The notes under the pieces are model-generated. The model saw only the letters and a program-made list of their open reading frames with translations. It was not told the DNA's origin and ran no database searches. This document shows, in pieces, positions 1 to 6,701 of a DNA stretch of 10,918 nucleotides. Where the stretch lies: contig JALVDG010000207.1 in assembly GCA_027009095.1 (NCBI GenBank), positions 1 to 10,918 on the forward strand, given 5' to 3'. Origin of the DNA: Thiotrichaceae bacterium. Its GTDB lineage: Bacteria > Pseudomonadota > Gammaproteobacteria > Thiotrichales > Thiotrichaceae. Both the position numbers and the translations under genes were made by a program. The stretch's first letter is position 1. Every line of letters starts with the position of its first letter.

Positions 1-49
1 ACGTGGTTGGAGTGCTAAACTTTGCTTGATTCTAAGTAACTCTTTACAC

Positions 50-77
50 ATACTCAATCCATCATAATTATGAGTAT
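50..77. promoter_or_regulatory. Inverted repeat and weak promoter-like boxes upstream of ruvA
   Basis: ATACTCA (50-56) and TGAGTAT (71-77) form a perfect 7-bp inverted repeat with a 14-base loop, ending 5 bases before the ruvA start. A TTTACA box (43-48) lies 16 bases upstream of TAATTA (65-70), which falls in the loop. This could be a promoter with an overlapping operator or an mRNA hairpin near the start. No LexA-type CTGT-N8-ACAG box is visible in the 82 bases available. The inverted repeat is seen directly; its role is a guess. Confidence 0.25.
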
Positions 78-82
78 CTCAC

Positions 83-688
83 ATGATAGGACAACTACGC
101 GGCAAACTCATCTATAAACAAGCTCCGGAACTGATGCTTGATGTCGGTGGAGTTGGCTATGAATTACTCGCTTCAATGACCACTTTTCTTGATTTACCCG
201 AACTAGAGCAAGAAGCTGTTTTATTTACTCATTTTATTGTCCGTGAAGATTCACAAACACTTTATGCCTTTAGCTCGAAAAATGAACGCGCCTTATTTCG
301 TAGCTTATTAAAGGTAAATGGAGTTGGTCCTAAAATGGCATTAGCGATTGTTTCAGGCATGACAGTCAGTGAGTTTGCTCAGTTTATCCGTGCTGATGAT
401 ATTGTCGCGCTTACTCGCCTTCCAGGTGTTGGTAAAAAAACGGCAGAACGCTTAATTATTGAGATGCGCGATAGATTGCCAGAAATTGATGATAGTAAAA
501 CATCAGCCAGCGATTCAGCCGTTACACATACCCCATCACAAAAACAGGTCGAAGCAGAAGCTGTTACCGCCCTACTCGCTTTAGGCTATAAACCACCACA
601 AGCCAGTCGCATGGTTTCCTCTATCAGTGCCGAAAATTTATCTGCCGAAGAAATGATTCGTCTAGCACTAAAGGCTAGCTTGTCATGA
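83..688 (+). CDS. ruvA: Holliday junction branch migration complex subunit RuvA
   Basis: RuvA binds four-way Holliday junctions in the cytoplasm and loads RuvB hexamer motors for branch migration during recombinational repair. The 201-residue product is close to the E. coli length (203). It starts with the family-typical MIGQLRGKL and an N-terminal OB-fold. The acidic pin residues E55 and D56 are present in the stretch [10 protein letters not shown]. Two helix-hairpin-helix motifs follow at about 78-86 (VNGVGPKMA) and 113-124 ([12 protein letters not shown]). After a polar linker (about 135-153), the C-terminal RuvB-contact domain covers about 154-201 and contains ALLALGYKP. The Shine-Dalgarno signal is weak, but the start fits the family exactly. 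The stop overlaps the ruvB start by ATGA. The end of a ruvC gene is not recognisable in the 82 bases upstream. Confidence 0.98.
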   Translation: MIGQLRGKLIYKQAPELMLDVGGVGYELLASMTTFLDLPELEQEAVLFTHFIVREDSQTLYAFSSKNERALFRSLLKVNGVGPKMALAIVSGMTVSEFAQFIRADDIVALTRLPGVGKKTAERLIIEMRDRLPEIDDSKTSASDSAVTHTPSQKQVEAEAVTALLALGYKPPQASRMVSSISAENLSAEEMIRLALKASLS

Positions 689-1695
689 TAGATGATGATG
701 ACCGTATTATCTCTCCCATCGCAGGATTAGATGAACTAAGTGAAGAGAGTATCCGCCCTAAATATCTAGATGATTATATCGGTCAAGCCGTTGTACGCGA
801 GCAAATGGAAATATTTATTCCAGCAGCAAAAGCACGCGGAGAGGCATTAGATCATGTCTTGATTTTTGGTCCTCCAGGTCTAGGCAAAACCACTCTCTCG
901 CATATCATTGCCAATGAGTTAGGGGCTAATATGCGCTCAACCTCAGGACCTGTCTTAGAAAAAGCGGGGGATTTAGCCGCCTTGCTGACAAATCTAGAAC
1001 CTCACGATGTACTTTTTATTGATGAAATTCATCGTCTTAGTCCTGCCATCGAGGAAGTTTTATACCCTGCAATGGAGGATTTTCAGCTAGATATTATGAT
1101 TGGCGAAGGTCCTGCGGCTAGGTCAATCAAGTTAGACTTACCACCTTTCACTCTCGTCGGTGCAACCACAAGAGCAGGACTACTAACCGCACCACTACGC
1201 GACCGTTTCGGCATTGTTCAACGCCTCGAATTTTACAATGTAGAAGATCTCAGCTACATCATTCATCGTGCCGCAAGTATTATTAACGCCAGCATCGATA
1301 AAAGTGGTGCAGCTGAAATTGCACGACGTTCCCGTGGCACACCACGTATTGCCAATCGCCTACTACGCCGAGTACGTGATTTTGCCCAAATTAAAGGTGA
1401 CGGAAATATCACTGCTGAAATCGCAAATAAAGCCTTAGATATGCTAAATGTTGATAGCGAAGGCTTAGATCACATGGATCGTCGTTTTCTACTTGCCATT
1501 ATGGAAAAATTTGGCGGAGGACCCGTAGGATCAAATAGTTTAGCAGCAGCGATAGGAGAGGAACGAGGCACAATTGAAGAGGTATTAGAACCCTTCTTAA
1601 TACAGCAGGGATTTTTAATGCGCACTCCAAGAGGACGAGTGGCAACACGTTATGCTTGGCAATACTTTGGACTAACGCCACCTGCATCGGAATAG
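685..1695 (+). CDS. ruvB: Holliday junction branch migration DNA helicase RuvB
   Basis: RuvB is the AAA+ ATPase that forms hexameric rings on both sides of a RuvA-bound Holliday junction and pumps DNA through it. The 336-residue protein is full length. It has Walker A GPPGLGKT (62-69), Walker B FIDEIH (111-116), sensor 1 around GATTRAG (159-165), and the arginine finger R174 in LRDRFG. The sensor 2 region is [13 protein letters not shown] (217-229). The C-terminal winged-helix DNA-binding domain (about 260-336) includes the typical RGRVAT. The start lies inside the ruvA stop region (ATGA overlap), which implies translational coupling and balanced expression. It is followed by a convergent lipoprotein gene rather than the ybgC-tolQ genes often found downstream in gammaproteobacteria. 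Confidence 0.98.
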   Translation: MIDDDDRIISPIAGLDELSEESIRPKYLDDYIGQAVVREQMEIFIPAAKARGEALDHVLIFGPPGLGKTTLSHIIANELGANMRSTSGPVLEKAGDLAALLTNLEPHDVLFIDEIHRLSPAIEEVLYPAMEDFQLDIMIGEGPAARSIKLDLPPFTLVGATTRAGLLTAPLRDRFGIVQRLEFYNVEDLSYIIHRAASIINASIDKSGAAEIARRSRGTPRIANRLLRRVRDFAQIKGDGNITAEIANKALDMLNVDSEGLDHMDRRFLLAIMEKFGGGPVGSNSLAAAIGEERGTIEEVLEPFLIQQGFLMRTPRGRVATRYAWQYFGLTPPASE

Positions 1696-1766
1696 TTCTT
1701 AATGATTGGTAGCTGAGTAATTACAAAACACCTTGATTTAGATCGCTTTAAAACTATTTTAGACTG

Positions 1767-1780
1767 GTTGGTGTGCCAAC
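1767..1780. terminator. Small hairpin between convergent ruvB and lipoprotein genes
   Basis: GTTGG and CCAAC form a perfect 5-bp stem around TGTG, midway between two convergent stop codons (1695 and 1798). There is no adjacent T run on either strand, so it is at best a weak or Rho-assisted bidirectional terminator. The rest of 1696-1797 holds nothing recognisable. Confidence 0.25.
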
Positions 1781-1797
1781 GTATCAAAGCAAAGTTG

Positions 1798-2433
1798 TTA
1801 GCTATTCACCATAAGCAAGACACTAATAAGATCCAGATATATTCTTTTATACAATGGTTTCGCGCGCTGTTTAAAGGCTTGTCTTTTCTGTTCATTTTGT
1901 ATATTTAAGCGTGATGTCAACTCATCTAAAGCCTTGCCTTGCCCCTGTTGTATCGCTATACGTAAAGCTTCAAAGTTTTGATCTGCATAATCTCGAATAA
2001 CACCACGTGCCTCCATATAGCTAAAACCATTTATAAGCTTATCCTCCCTACGATTTGGCATATACAAAGCCGTAAAATTATTAATTAAATTATCAACAAC
2101 ACTAACCACATGATGAAAATACATGGCTTGATCATTAATTAACTCATTTCTTGCCCGATCACGTTTAACACCTTTAAGCCCTGCTACATTAAGCGCACCC
2201 TCTATAGCTTGCCCTCCACCTTTTCTTGCATCAGCCCGTATGGCAAGATAGTTTTTAGCCACATATGCCTCGACTCTACGCTTTCTTACACCGTAGGTTG
2301 CATTTTCAAAAACAGAGCCAATAACAGCTCCTGGTAATTCAAGCGGAGATGGTAAATGACTCGCACTATTACCACTAGAACAAGCACTCACTAAAAACAG
2401 AGAGAAGAGAGAAACAAATACTGTATTTTTCAT
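1798..2433 (-). CDS. Putative outer-membrane lipoprotein with internally duplicated domain
   Basis: The 211-residue product starts with a lipoprotein signal peptide: a short basic end, the hydrophobic stretch VFVSLFSLFLVSA, and lipobox VSAC with lipidated Cys18. The residues after Cys are Ser-Ser, which suggests sorting to the outer membrane. The mature part contains two copies of one unit, about 55-111 and 145-201. They share an aromatic-rich N-Y/F-x-A-I/L-R stretch, then K/Q-G-x-G-Q/K-A-I/L. Compare YLAIRADARKGGGQAI with FEALRIAIQQGQGKAL. This motif resembles the C-terminal part of DUF3015-type periplasmic proteins from memory; that assignment is tentative and no function follows from it. 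GAGG lies 7 bases before the start, a good ribosome site. It converges on ruvB and diverges from the helicase gene. Confidence 0.8.
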   Translation of the reverse strand: MKNTVFVSLFSLFLVSACSSGNSASHLPSPLELPGAVIGSVFENATYGVRKRRVEAYVAKNYLAIRADARKGGGQAIEGALNVAGLKGVKRDRARNELINDQAMYFHHVVSVVDNLINNFTALYMPNRREDKLINGFSYMEARGVIRDYADQNFEALRIAIQQGQGKALDELTSRLNIQNEQKRQAFKQRAKPLYKRIYLDLISVLLMVNS

Positions 2434-2539
2434 TGCAGAACCTCAAATAAATTCATAGATATCTCTATTCTGAGCTTCTATGTTGTACTTTAGTTCCTAT
2501 TACTCTAATAGCAAATCATACCTTGCTTGTATGCTCAAA

Positions 2540-2597
2540 TTGAGAATTGCTACGCGCTTCATATAAACCCCACAGCCTGCCAAAAATAGCGTATAAT
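2540..2597 (+). promoter_or_regulatory. Candidate promoters for the DEAD-box helicase gene
   Basis: TTGAGA (2540-2545), a 16-base spacer and TATAAA (2562-2567) make a good sigma70-like pair. A second consensus -10, TATAAT (2592-2597), lies 36 bases before the chosen start but lacks a clear -35. Either would give a leader of roughly 30-65 bases. Nothing else stands out in the 200-base gap between the divergent lipoprotein and helicase genes. Predicted by eye only. Confidence 0.4.
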
Positions 2598-2633
2598 GCG
2601 TTCCCCCCCTATTTATTATCTGCGTGTACCTCA

Positions 2634-4388
2634 ATGTCCGAACAAAAGACTATCAGCTTTGCCGACCTCAAACTAAGTAAACCTTTACTCCAGGCAGTAG
2701 AAGAGACTGGTTACGAAGTACCTTCCCCAATTCAAGCGGAAAGTATCCCTCCCTTATTAGAGGGACGTGATTTACTTGGTCAAGCGCAAACAGGGACAGG
2801 CAAAACGGCTGCTTTTGCATTACCTTTACTTTCTAATCTTAATTTATCGAAAAAAACACCCCAAATTTTGGTACTTGCACCAACTCGTGAGCTAGCTATT
2901 CAGGTCGCAGAGGCTTGGCAAACTTATGCTCGCCACATGAAAGGTTTTCATGTTTTGCCTATTTATGGTGGTCAAAATATTGGTATCCAGTTACGTCAGT
3001 TGAAGCGTGATGTTCATGTCGTCGTCGGCACACCTGGTCGTGTTATGGATCATTTGCGTCGTGGCACGCTGAAATTAGACAATCTTAAAACCGTGGTACT
3101 AGATGAAGCTGATGAAATGTTACGCATGGGCTTTATTGATGATGTTGAAACTATCTTAAAAGAAACACCTAGCGAGCGGCAGGTGGTATTATTTTCTGCC
3201 ACTATGCCAACGGCAATAAAGCGTATTACAACACGCTACTTAAAAAACCCTGTTGAGATTAAAATAAAAAGTAAAACATCAACTGTATCGACTATTAAGC
3301 AACTTTACTGGAAAGGTAAAACGTATCTCAAGCTTGATGTACTCACACGAATTTTAGAGTCGGATGATTTTGGCGCAGTCATCGTATTTGTGCGTACTAA
3401 ATCAATGACTGTTGAAATATCAGAAAAGCTTGAGGCGCGTGGTTATGCAACCACTCCGCTTAATGGCGACATTAAACAAGACTTGCGTGAAAAAGCGATT
3501 AATCGTCTTAAAAAAGGCTCTTTAGATATTATTGTGGCAACCGATGTGGTCGCTCGTGGTTTAGATGTTGAGCGCATTACTCACGTTATTAATTACGATA
3601 TGCCTCACGATACAGAATCGTATGTACACCGTATTGGACGTACTGGTCGTGCGGGACGTAAGGGAACTGCCATTCTATTTATCCCACCTCGTGGTGATCG
3701 TATGTTAAAAACAATTGAGCGCGCAACAGGACAAAAGATCGAGCCTTTAAAGCTCCCTTCTCAACAAGATATTACTGATAATCGTATTGCACGCTTTAAA
3801 GAGTCTATCATTGAAGCAAGTAAAAATAGCAAACTAGAATTTTTTGAAAAGTTGGTCTCTGAATTATCAGAAGAGAGTGAATTAAGTAGCGCGCAGATTG
3901 CTGCAGCACTAGCATACATCGCACAAAAAGAACGCCCTCTTGTTGATCAAAAAAATGCTATTCCTGATTTTGCATTTAGCCATCATGATAATTCAAATAA
4001 TCGTAGAGGCAATCATCGTAAAAGAAAAGATGATCGAAATAACAACCGTCAAAATAATCAAGATAATTCACGTCGCAACTCAAACAAGAAACCATTTGAG
4101 AGAAAAAACAATATCCCTATGACGCTTTATCGTCTAGAAGTGGGTAGTAAGCATGGTGCAAAAGCAAGACATATTGTTGGAGCACTTATCAATGAAGCAG
4201 GCTTAGAAAGTCAGTATATCCAAGGACTGAAAATTAACAGCGATCACAGCACCGTTAGTTTACCTGAAGGTATGCCGAAAGATATCTACAAACACTTATA
4301 TAAAACATGGGTTGCTGGACAACAACTAAAACTACGCGACCTTTCGAGTAATAATGAGCGCAAACAGCGTGCTAATAAAAGAAAGTAA
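2634..4388 (+). CDS. deaD: ATP-dependent DEAD-box RNA helicase, DeaD/CsdA type
   Basis: This cytoplasmic RNA helicase family acts in ribosome assembly, mRNA decay and cold adaptation. All core motifs are present in the 584-residue protein: a Q motif (F9 to Q34), motif I AQTGTGKT (51-58), Ia PTREL (83-87), TPGR (133-136), DEAD (157-160), SAT (188-190), IVFVRT (250-255), ATDVVARGLD (302-311) and HRIGRTGR (332-339). A low-complexity Asn/Arg/Lys-rich linker (about 450-492) leads to a DbpA/CsdA-type RNA-binding domain (about 495-568, with YRLEVGSKHGAKARHIVGA). A short basic tail follows. That domain order and the length (E. coli DeaD is 629) support DeaD over RhlE or SrmB. An in-frame ATG at 2547 would add 29 residues, but the family start MSEQKTISFADL and the promoter-like boxes inside the extension favour 2634. 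The ribosome site there is poor. Confidence 0.93.
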   Translation: MSEQKTISFADLKLSKPLLQAVEETGYEVPSPIQAESIPPLLEGRDLLGQAQTGTGKTAAFALPLLSNLNLSKKTPQILVLAPTRELAIQVAEAWQTYARHMKGFHVLPIYGGQNIGIQLRQLKRDVHVVVGTPGRVMDHLRRGTLKLDNLKTVVLDEADEMLRMGFIDDVETILKETPSERQVVLFSATMPTAIKRITTRYLKNPVEIKIKSKTSTVSTIKQLYWKGKTYLKLDVLTRILESDDFGAVIVFVRTKSMTVEISEKLEARGYATTPLNGDIKQDLREKAINRLKKGSLDIIVATDVVARGLDVERITHVINYDMPHDTESYVHRIGRTGRAGRKGTAILFIPPRGDRMLKTIERATGQKIEPLKLPSQQDITDNRIARFKESIIEASKNSKLEFFEKLVSELSEESELSSAQIAAALAYIAQKERPLVDQKNAIPDFAFSHHDNSNNRRGNHRKRKDDRNNNRQNNQDNSRRNSNKKPFERKNNIPMTLYRLEVGSKHGAKARHIVGALINEAGLESQYIQGLKINSDHSTVSLPEGMPKDIYKHLYKTWVAGQQLKLRDLSSNNERKQRANKRK

Positions 4389-4414
4389 GTCGTAGCCCTG
4401 TGACGGAATAGAGT

Positions 4415-4490
4415 AAAAGAACCTAAATTTAAAAGGACTACGAAAACCTTCGCTGATATTCTAAAGAGTACTGACTGCGTAACACCAGTT
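4415..4490 (+). repeat. Dispersed short repeat, copy 1
   Basis: This is copy 1 of a three-copy interspersed repeat in the window. The core is 4438-4490, and similarity to copy 3 extends back to about 4415. Landmarks are CTACGAA, then TTCG, TGATATTCTAAA, TGACTGCGTAA and a terminal CAGTT. CGAA and TTCG form a small stem around AACC. ACTG and CAGT form a second stem around CGTAACAC. It lies between the convergent helicase and small membrane protein genes. Confidence 0.75.
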
Positions 4491-4565
4491 ATAGATATTC
4501 ACTTGTTAAATTTCATCTTAACGACCGAAAAGTTGAAGCTTTCACTCCTGTTATCTGAAAAACTA

Positions 4566-4614
4566 TACGAAAACTTTCGCTAATATTTGAATGGGGGACT
4601 GCGTAGCATCAGTT
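4566..4614 (+). repeat. Dispersed short repeat, copy 2
   Basis: A direct, more diverged copy of the same repeat begins 75 bases after copy 1. It reads TACGAAAACTTTCGCT, then AATATT, GACTGCGTA and ATCAGTT. Both small stems are kept: CGAA/TTCG with loop AACT, and ACTG/CAGT with loop CGTAGCAT. The repeat ends 3 bases from the stop codon of the minus-strand gene at 4618-4857, so that gene's transcript would run straight into it. Confidence 0.7.
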
Positions 4615-4617
4615 CTT

Positions 4618-4857
4618 TCAGTAGGATTCCTCTTCCTGCCCATCATAATTGTAGTTAACATTCATCACAGAACCGACATGAACCTTGCTCTCAAGAATTA
4701 AAAAAACCTTTTTCAAACTGTCTGGATTATCCATAATTCCTGATATAGAAACGCCTCCTAATACCAGTGAAATAACAGTCACTGCGGCCAAGGTTGAATT
4801 TGATATAGCTTCATTTATTTTAGAGAGAGAACACTTGCTTTTTATTGTAGGGGTCAT
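4618..4857 (-). CDS. Small single-pass membrane protein, unknown function
   Basis: I do not recognise this 79-residue product. A polar N-terminal part (MTPTIKSKCSLSKINEAISN) is followed by one hydrophobic segment, about 22-41 (TLAAVTVISLVLGGVSISGI). An extracytoplasmic or cytoplasmic tail follows and ends in the acidic DGQEEESY. The coding call rests mainly on a near-perfect Shine-Dalgarno, AGGAGGT, 4 bases before the ATG. The overlapping plus-strand reading frame (4685-4909) lacks such a signal. The gene converges on the helicase gene and ends beside repeat copy 2. It could be a small membrane regulator or an orphan protein; there is no basis for choosing. Confidence 0.6.
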   Translation of the reverse strand: MTPTIKSKCSLSKINEAISNSTLAAVTVISLVLGGVSISGIMDNPDSLKKVFLILESKVHVGSVMNVNYNYDGQEEESY

Positions 4858-4893
4858 GGCTACCTCCTGCTTTTATTTATTCAAGAAAGCCCC

Positions 4894-4911
4894 GATCAAA
4901 TTAATCTGATC
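4894..4911. promoter_or_regulatory. Near-perfect palindrome upstream of the small membrane protein gene
   Basis: GATCAAATTAATCTGATC is an 18-base palindrome with 8 of 9 pairs matching. It lies 36 bases upstream of the minus-strand start at 4857. Its size and position suit an operator for a dimeric regulator, but no regulator can be named. The rest of 4912-5047 is AT-rich and shows no gene. Confidence 0.25.
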
Positions 4912-5050
4912 TGCCTTAAAATTTCTTTTTATTAGAAGCAAAAAAATAGCCTTCTCTCTTTTTGCACACAAATGCTTTACGCTAAACGGTTCTAATAACC
5001 CTACGAGTACATCAAGCAGCAATTCATCTTAATTTTATTGTAATAACTTG

Positions 5051-5082
5051 TTTACTCTATAGCTAACTTTAGGGTTTATACT
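5051..5082 (+). promoter_or_regulatory. MerR-type metal-responsive promoter and operator
   Basis: A -35 box TTTACT (5051-5056) and a -10 box TATACT (5077-5082) are separated by 20 bases. This long spacer is typical of promoters activated by MerR-family proteins. Between them is a dyad: ACTCTATAG (5054-5062), 4 bases, then CTTTAGGGT (5067-5075). Its two arms match at 7 of 9 positions. The half-sites resemble known CadR/PbrR/ZntR-type operators. The regulator gene starts 33 bases downstream, so the regulator probably controls itself and the efflux gene. Confidence 0.75.
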
Positions 5083-5115
5083 GTTTTCCATACCCCACAA
5101 TTTAATGGTGAAACA

Positions 5116-5538
5116 ATGAAAATAGGACAGCTAGCCAAGCAGACAAAACTCCCTATCGAAACCTTACGTTTTTGGGAGCAGCAGAAATTATTATCCCCTA
5201 ATACCAATCCTTTGAATGGTTATCGAGATTATTCAGAGCAAGATAAACAGCAGGTGTTTTTTATACAAAGTGCGAAAGCTGTTGGCTTCTCTTTAAAAGA
5301 AATTCAGGAGTTATTAGCCTTACGAGTCGATGCCGAGAATTACACTTGCCATGATGTAAAATCAATCGCCTTAAAAAAACTCGCTGCTATAGATAATAAA
5401 ATTAAGGAATTAGAAAATATGCGTAGCGCATTAAAGTCAATTTCTGATGTTTGTTGCGGAGGAGAAGAACCCGCTAGTGCATGCACAATTTTGAATGGTT
5501 TAAATCAAACAAAAAACAAGGTGAGCGAGACAATATGA
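5116..5538 (+). CDS. MerR-family transcriptional regulator, ZntR-like (zinc or related divalent metal)
   Basis: This 140-residue DNA-binding metal sensor has an N-terminal MerR winged helix (MKIGQLAKQT, ETLRFWEQQKLL, NGYRDYS) and a dimerisation helix at about 80-111. The C-terminal metal loop has CC at 113-114 and C123. Cys78 in YTCHD corresponds to Cys79 of E. coli ZntR, C113/C114 to C114/C115, and C123 to C124. The ZntR ligand His119 aligns with Glu118 here (loop CCGGEEPASAC), so selectivity may differ from ZntR. GGTGA lies 4 bases before the ATG. The stop overlaps the downstream efflux gene by ATGA, and a MerR-type promoter lies just upstream. Family confidence is high; whether the inducer is Zn, Cd, Pb or Cu is inferred. 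Confidence 0.9.
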   Translation: MKIGQLAKQTKLPIETLRFWEQQKLLSPNTNPLNGYRDYSEQDKQQVFFIQSAKAVGFSLKEIQELLALRVDAENYTCHDVKSIALKKLAAIDNKIKELENMRSALKSISDVCCGGEEPASACTILNGLNQTKNKVSETI

Positions 5539-6629
5539 ATGTTGAATTATTTTTTGATAATTTTCTTAAATTATCACTCGATGCTGCTCCATGGCTGGTA
5601 TTAGGTTTAGTTATCGGTGGCTTAATAAACACCCTAATTCCTACTTCATGGCTAGAAAAGCATCTTAAAGGTGAAGGCTTTATTCCTGTTGTAAAGGCGG
5701 CTTTATTTGGTGCTCCACTACCACTTTGTTCTTGTGGCGTCTTACCTGCAGCACTTGGTTTACGCAAAGCTGGGGCTTCAAAATCTGCAACGACTTCGTT
5801 TTTAATATCAACACCTGAAACGGGAGTTGATTCGGTCATGATAACCTATGCCTTGCTTGGTCCTTTAATGGCAATAATACGCCCTATTGCAGCTATTACA
5901 TCAGCAATTACAGCGGGCTTATTAGTAGGAAAAAATGAAGAGACAGAACAAGCAAAAACCCACCACCATCACAATGAAAGTAGTTGCTGTTCAACAAAAA
6001 AAGAGACTCAAACGACTAGCTGTTGCTCATCAAAAACCAAGACTGAAGAAAGTGCTTGCTGTGAAACAGATTCACATAGCCATGATAACCAAAGCTCATC
6101 CCTATTAAATGGCATTAAGTATGCTTTCACCGATCTTCTTGATGGCATTATTTTTTGGTTATTCATTGGTATTCTATTTTCAGCAGCAATTCAAACATGG
6201 GTTCCTAGCGACTTCTTAGCCTCGTGGGGAAGTGGTCTACTCGCTATGTTAGTCATGATTGCGATTAGTATCCCAATGTATGTTTGCGCGACTGCCTCTA
6301 CCCCTTTGGCAGCAGGCTTAATGATGGGAGGAATATCACCTGGAACAACCTTGGTATTTTTACTTGCAGGCCCTGCTAGTAATATCGGCTCATTAGGCGT
6401 GATAAAAGAGGAGCTAGGAAAACGGGCTTTAATTGCCTATTTGGTGGGAGTAGCATCTATCGCTATTCTTTTTGGCTTATTATTAGATTGGTATATTGAA
6501 ACTAATAATATCAATATTCAAGCACAGATTAGCTCCAGTGAAGAGATGTTACCCCTATGGATATCGTGGCTTGGCTTAATTATTATTTTAACCGCTAGTG
6601 CTCGCCTGCTATGGAAGCGATATCGTTAA
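5535..6629 (+). CDS. SO_0444-family Cu/Zn efflux permease
   Basis: This inner-membrane permease is of the DUF318/ArsP-like superfamily. Its SO_0444 branch is associated with copper and zinc export. The 364-residue protein has hydrophobic segments near 17-37, 55-75, 104-131, 203-222, 234-256, 268-290, 297-318 and 340-358. The first half carries PLCSCGVLPAALGLRKAG (Cys65, Cys67) and STPETGVDS. The second half carries YVCATASTPLAAGL (Cys251) and LAGPASNIG, an inverted-repeat-like pairing. The central loop (about 132-190) is a metal-binding stretch with HHHH (143-146), three CC pairs (151-152, 163-164, 175-176) and HSH (181-183). The start at 5535 overlaps the regulator stop by ATGA. A longer in-frame start at 5481 would lie inside the regulator gene and add 18 polar residues. 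The operon ends at a strong hairpin. Confidence 0.9.
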   Translation: MNVELFFDNFLKLSLDAAPWLVLGLVIGGLINTLIPTSWLEKHLKGEGFIPVVKAALFGAPLPLCSCGVLPAALGLRKAGASKSATTSFLISTPETGVDSVMITYALLGPLMAIIRPIAAITSAITAGLLVGKNEETEQAKTHHHHNESSCCSTKKETQTTSCCSSKTKTEESACCETDSHSHDNQSSSLLNGIKYAFTDLLDGIIFWLFIGILFSAAIQTWVPSDFLASWGSGLLAMLVMIAISIPMYVCATASTPLAAGLMMGGISPGTTLVFLLAGPASNIGSLGVIKEELGKRALIAYLVGVASIAILFGLLLDWYIETNNINIQAQISSSEEMLPLWISWLGLIIILTASARLLWKRYR

Positions 6630-6657
6630 GATTTAAAGTCTATAAAATAGTAGTCAC

Positions 6658-6685
6658 TTGAACTGGTTAATAAAAACCAGTTCAA
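6658..6685. terminator. Strong hairpin between the efflux operon and the convergent lipoprotein gene
   Basis: TTGAACTGGTT and AACCAGTTCAA form a perfect 11-bp stem around AATAAA. It sits 28 bases after the permease stop and 16 bases after the stop of the minus-strand gene (6702), so it can serve both transcripts. There is no long T run on either side. The stem strength still makes a bidirectional terminator the best reading. Confidence 0.6.
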
Positions 6686-6701
6686 AAGGCTATAAATTAG
6701 A

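Noticed and set aside
1..67. Possible tail of ruvC upstream of ruvA
   Set aside because: The open frame to the TAA at 65-67 encodes nothing resembling a RuvC C-terminus, so no partial gene is called.
2547..2633. N-terminal extension of the helicase by 29 residues from an upstream ATG
   Set aside because: The extension is unlike the DeaD family N-terminus and overlaps promoter-like boxes. MSEQKTISFADL at 2634 matches the expected start.
3940..4122. Alternate-frame peptide rich in Ile inside the helicase linker
   Set aside because: It is a by-product of the Asn/Arg-rich low-complexity codons in the real frame.
4685..4909. Plus-strand reading frame of 74 residues opposite the small membrane protein gene
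   Set aside because: It has no ribosome site and is antisense to a frame with a near-perfect one.
5481..5534. Upstream in-frame start for the efflux permease
   Set aside because: It lies within the regulator gene and adds a polar, unconserved stretch. The ATGA overlap start at 5535 is standard for coupled genes.
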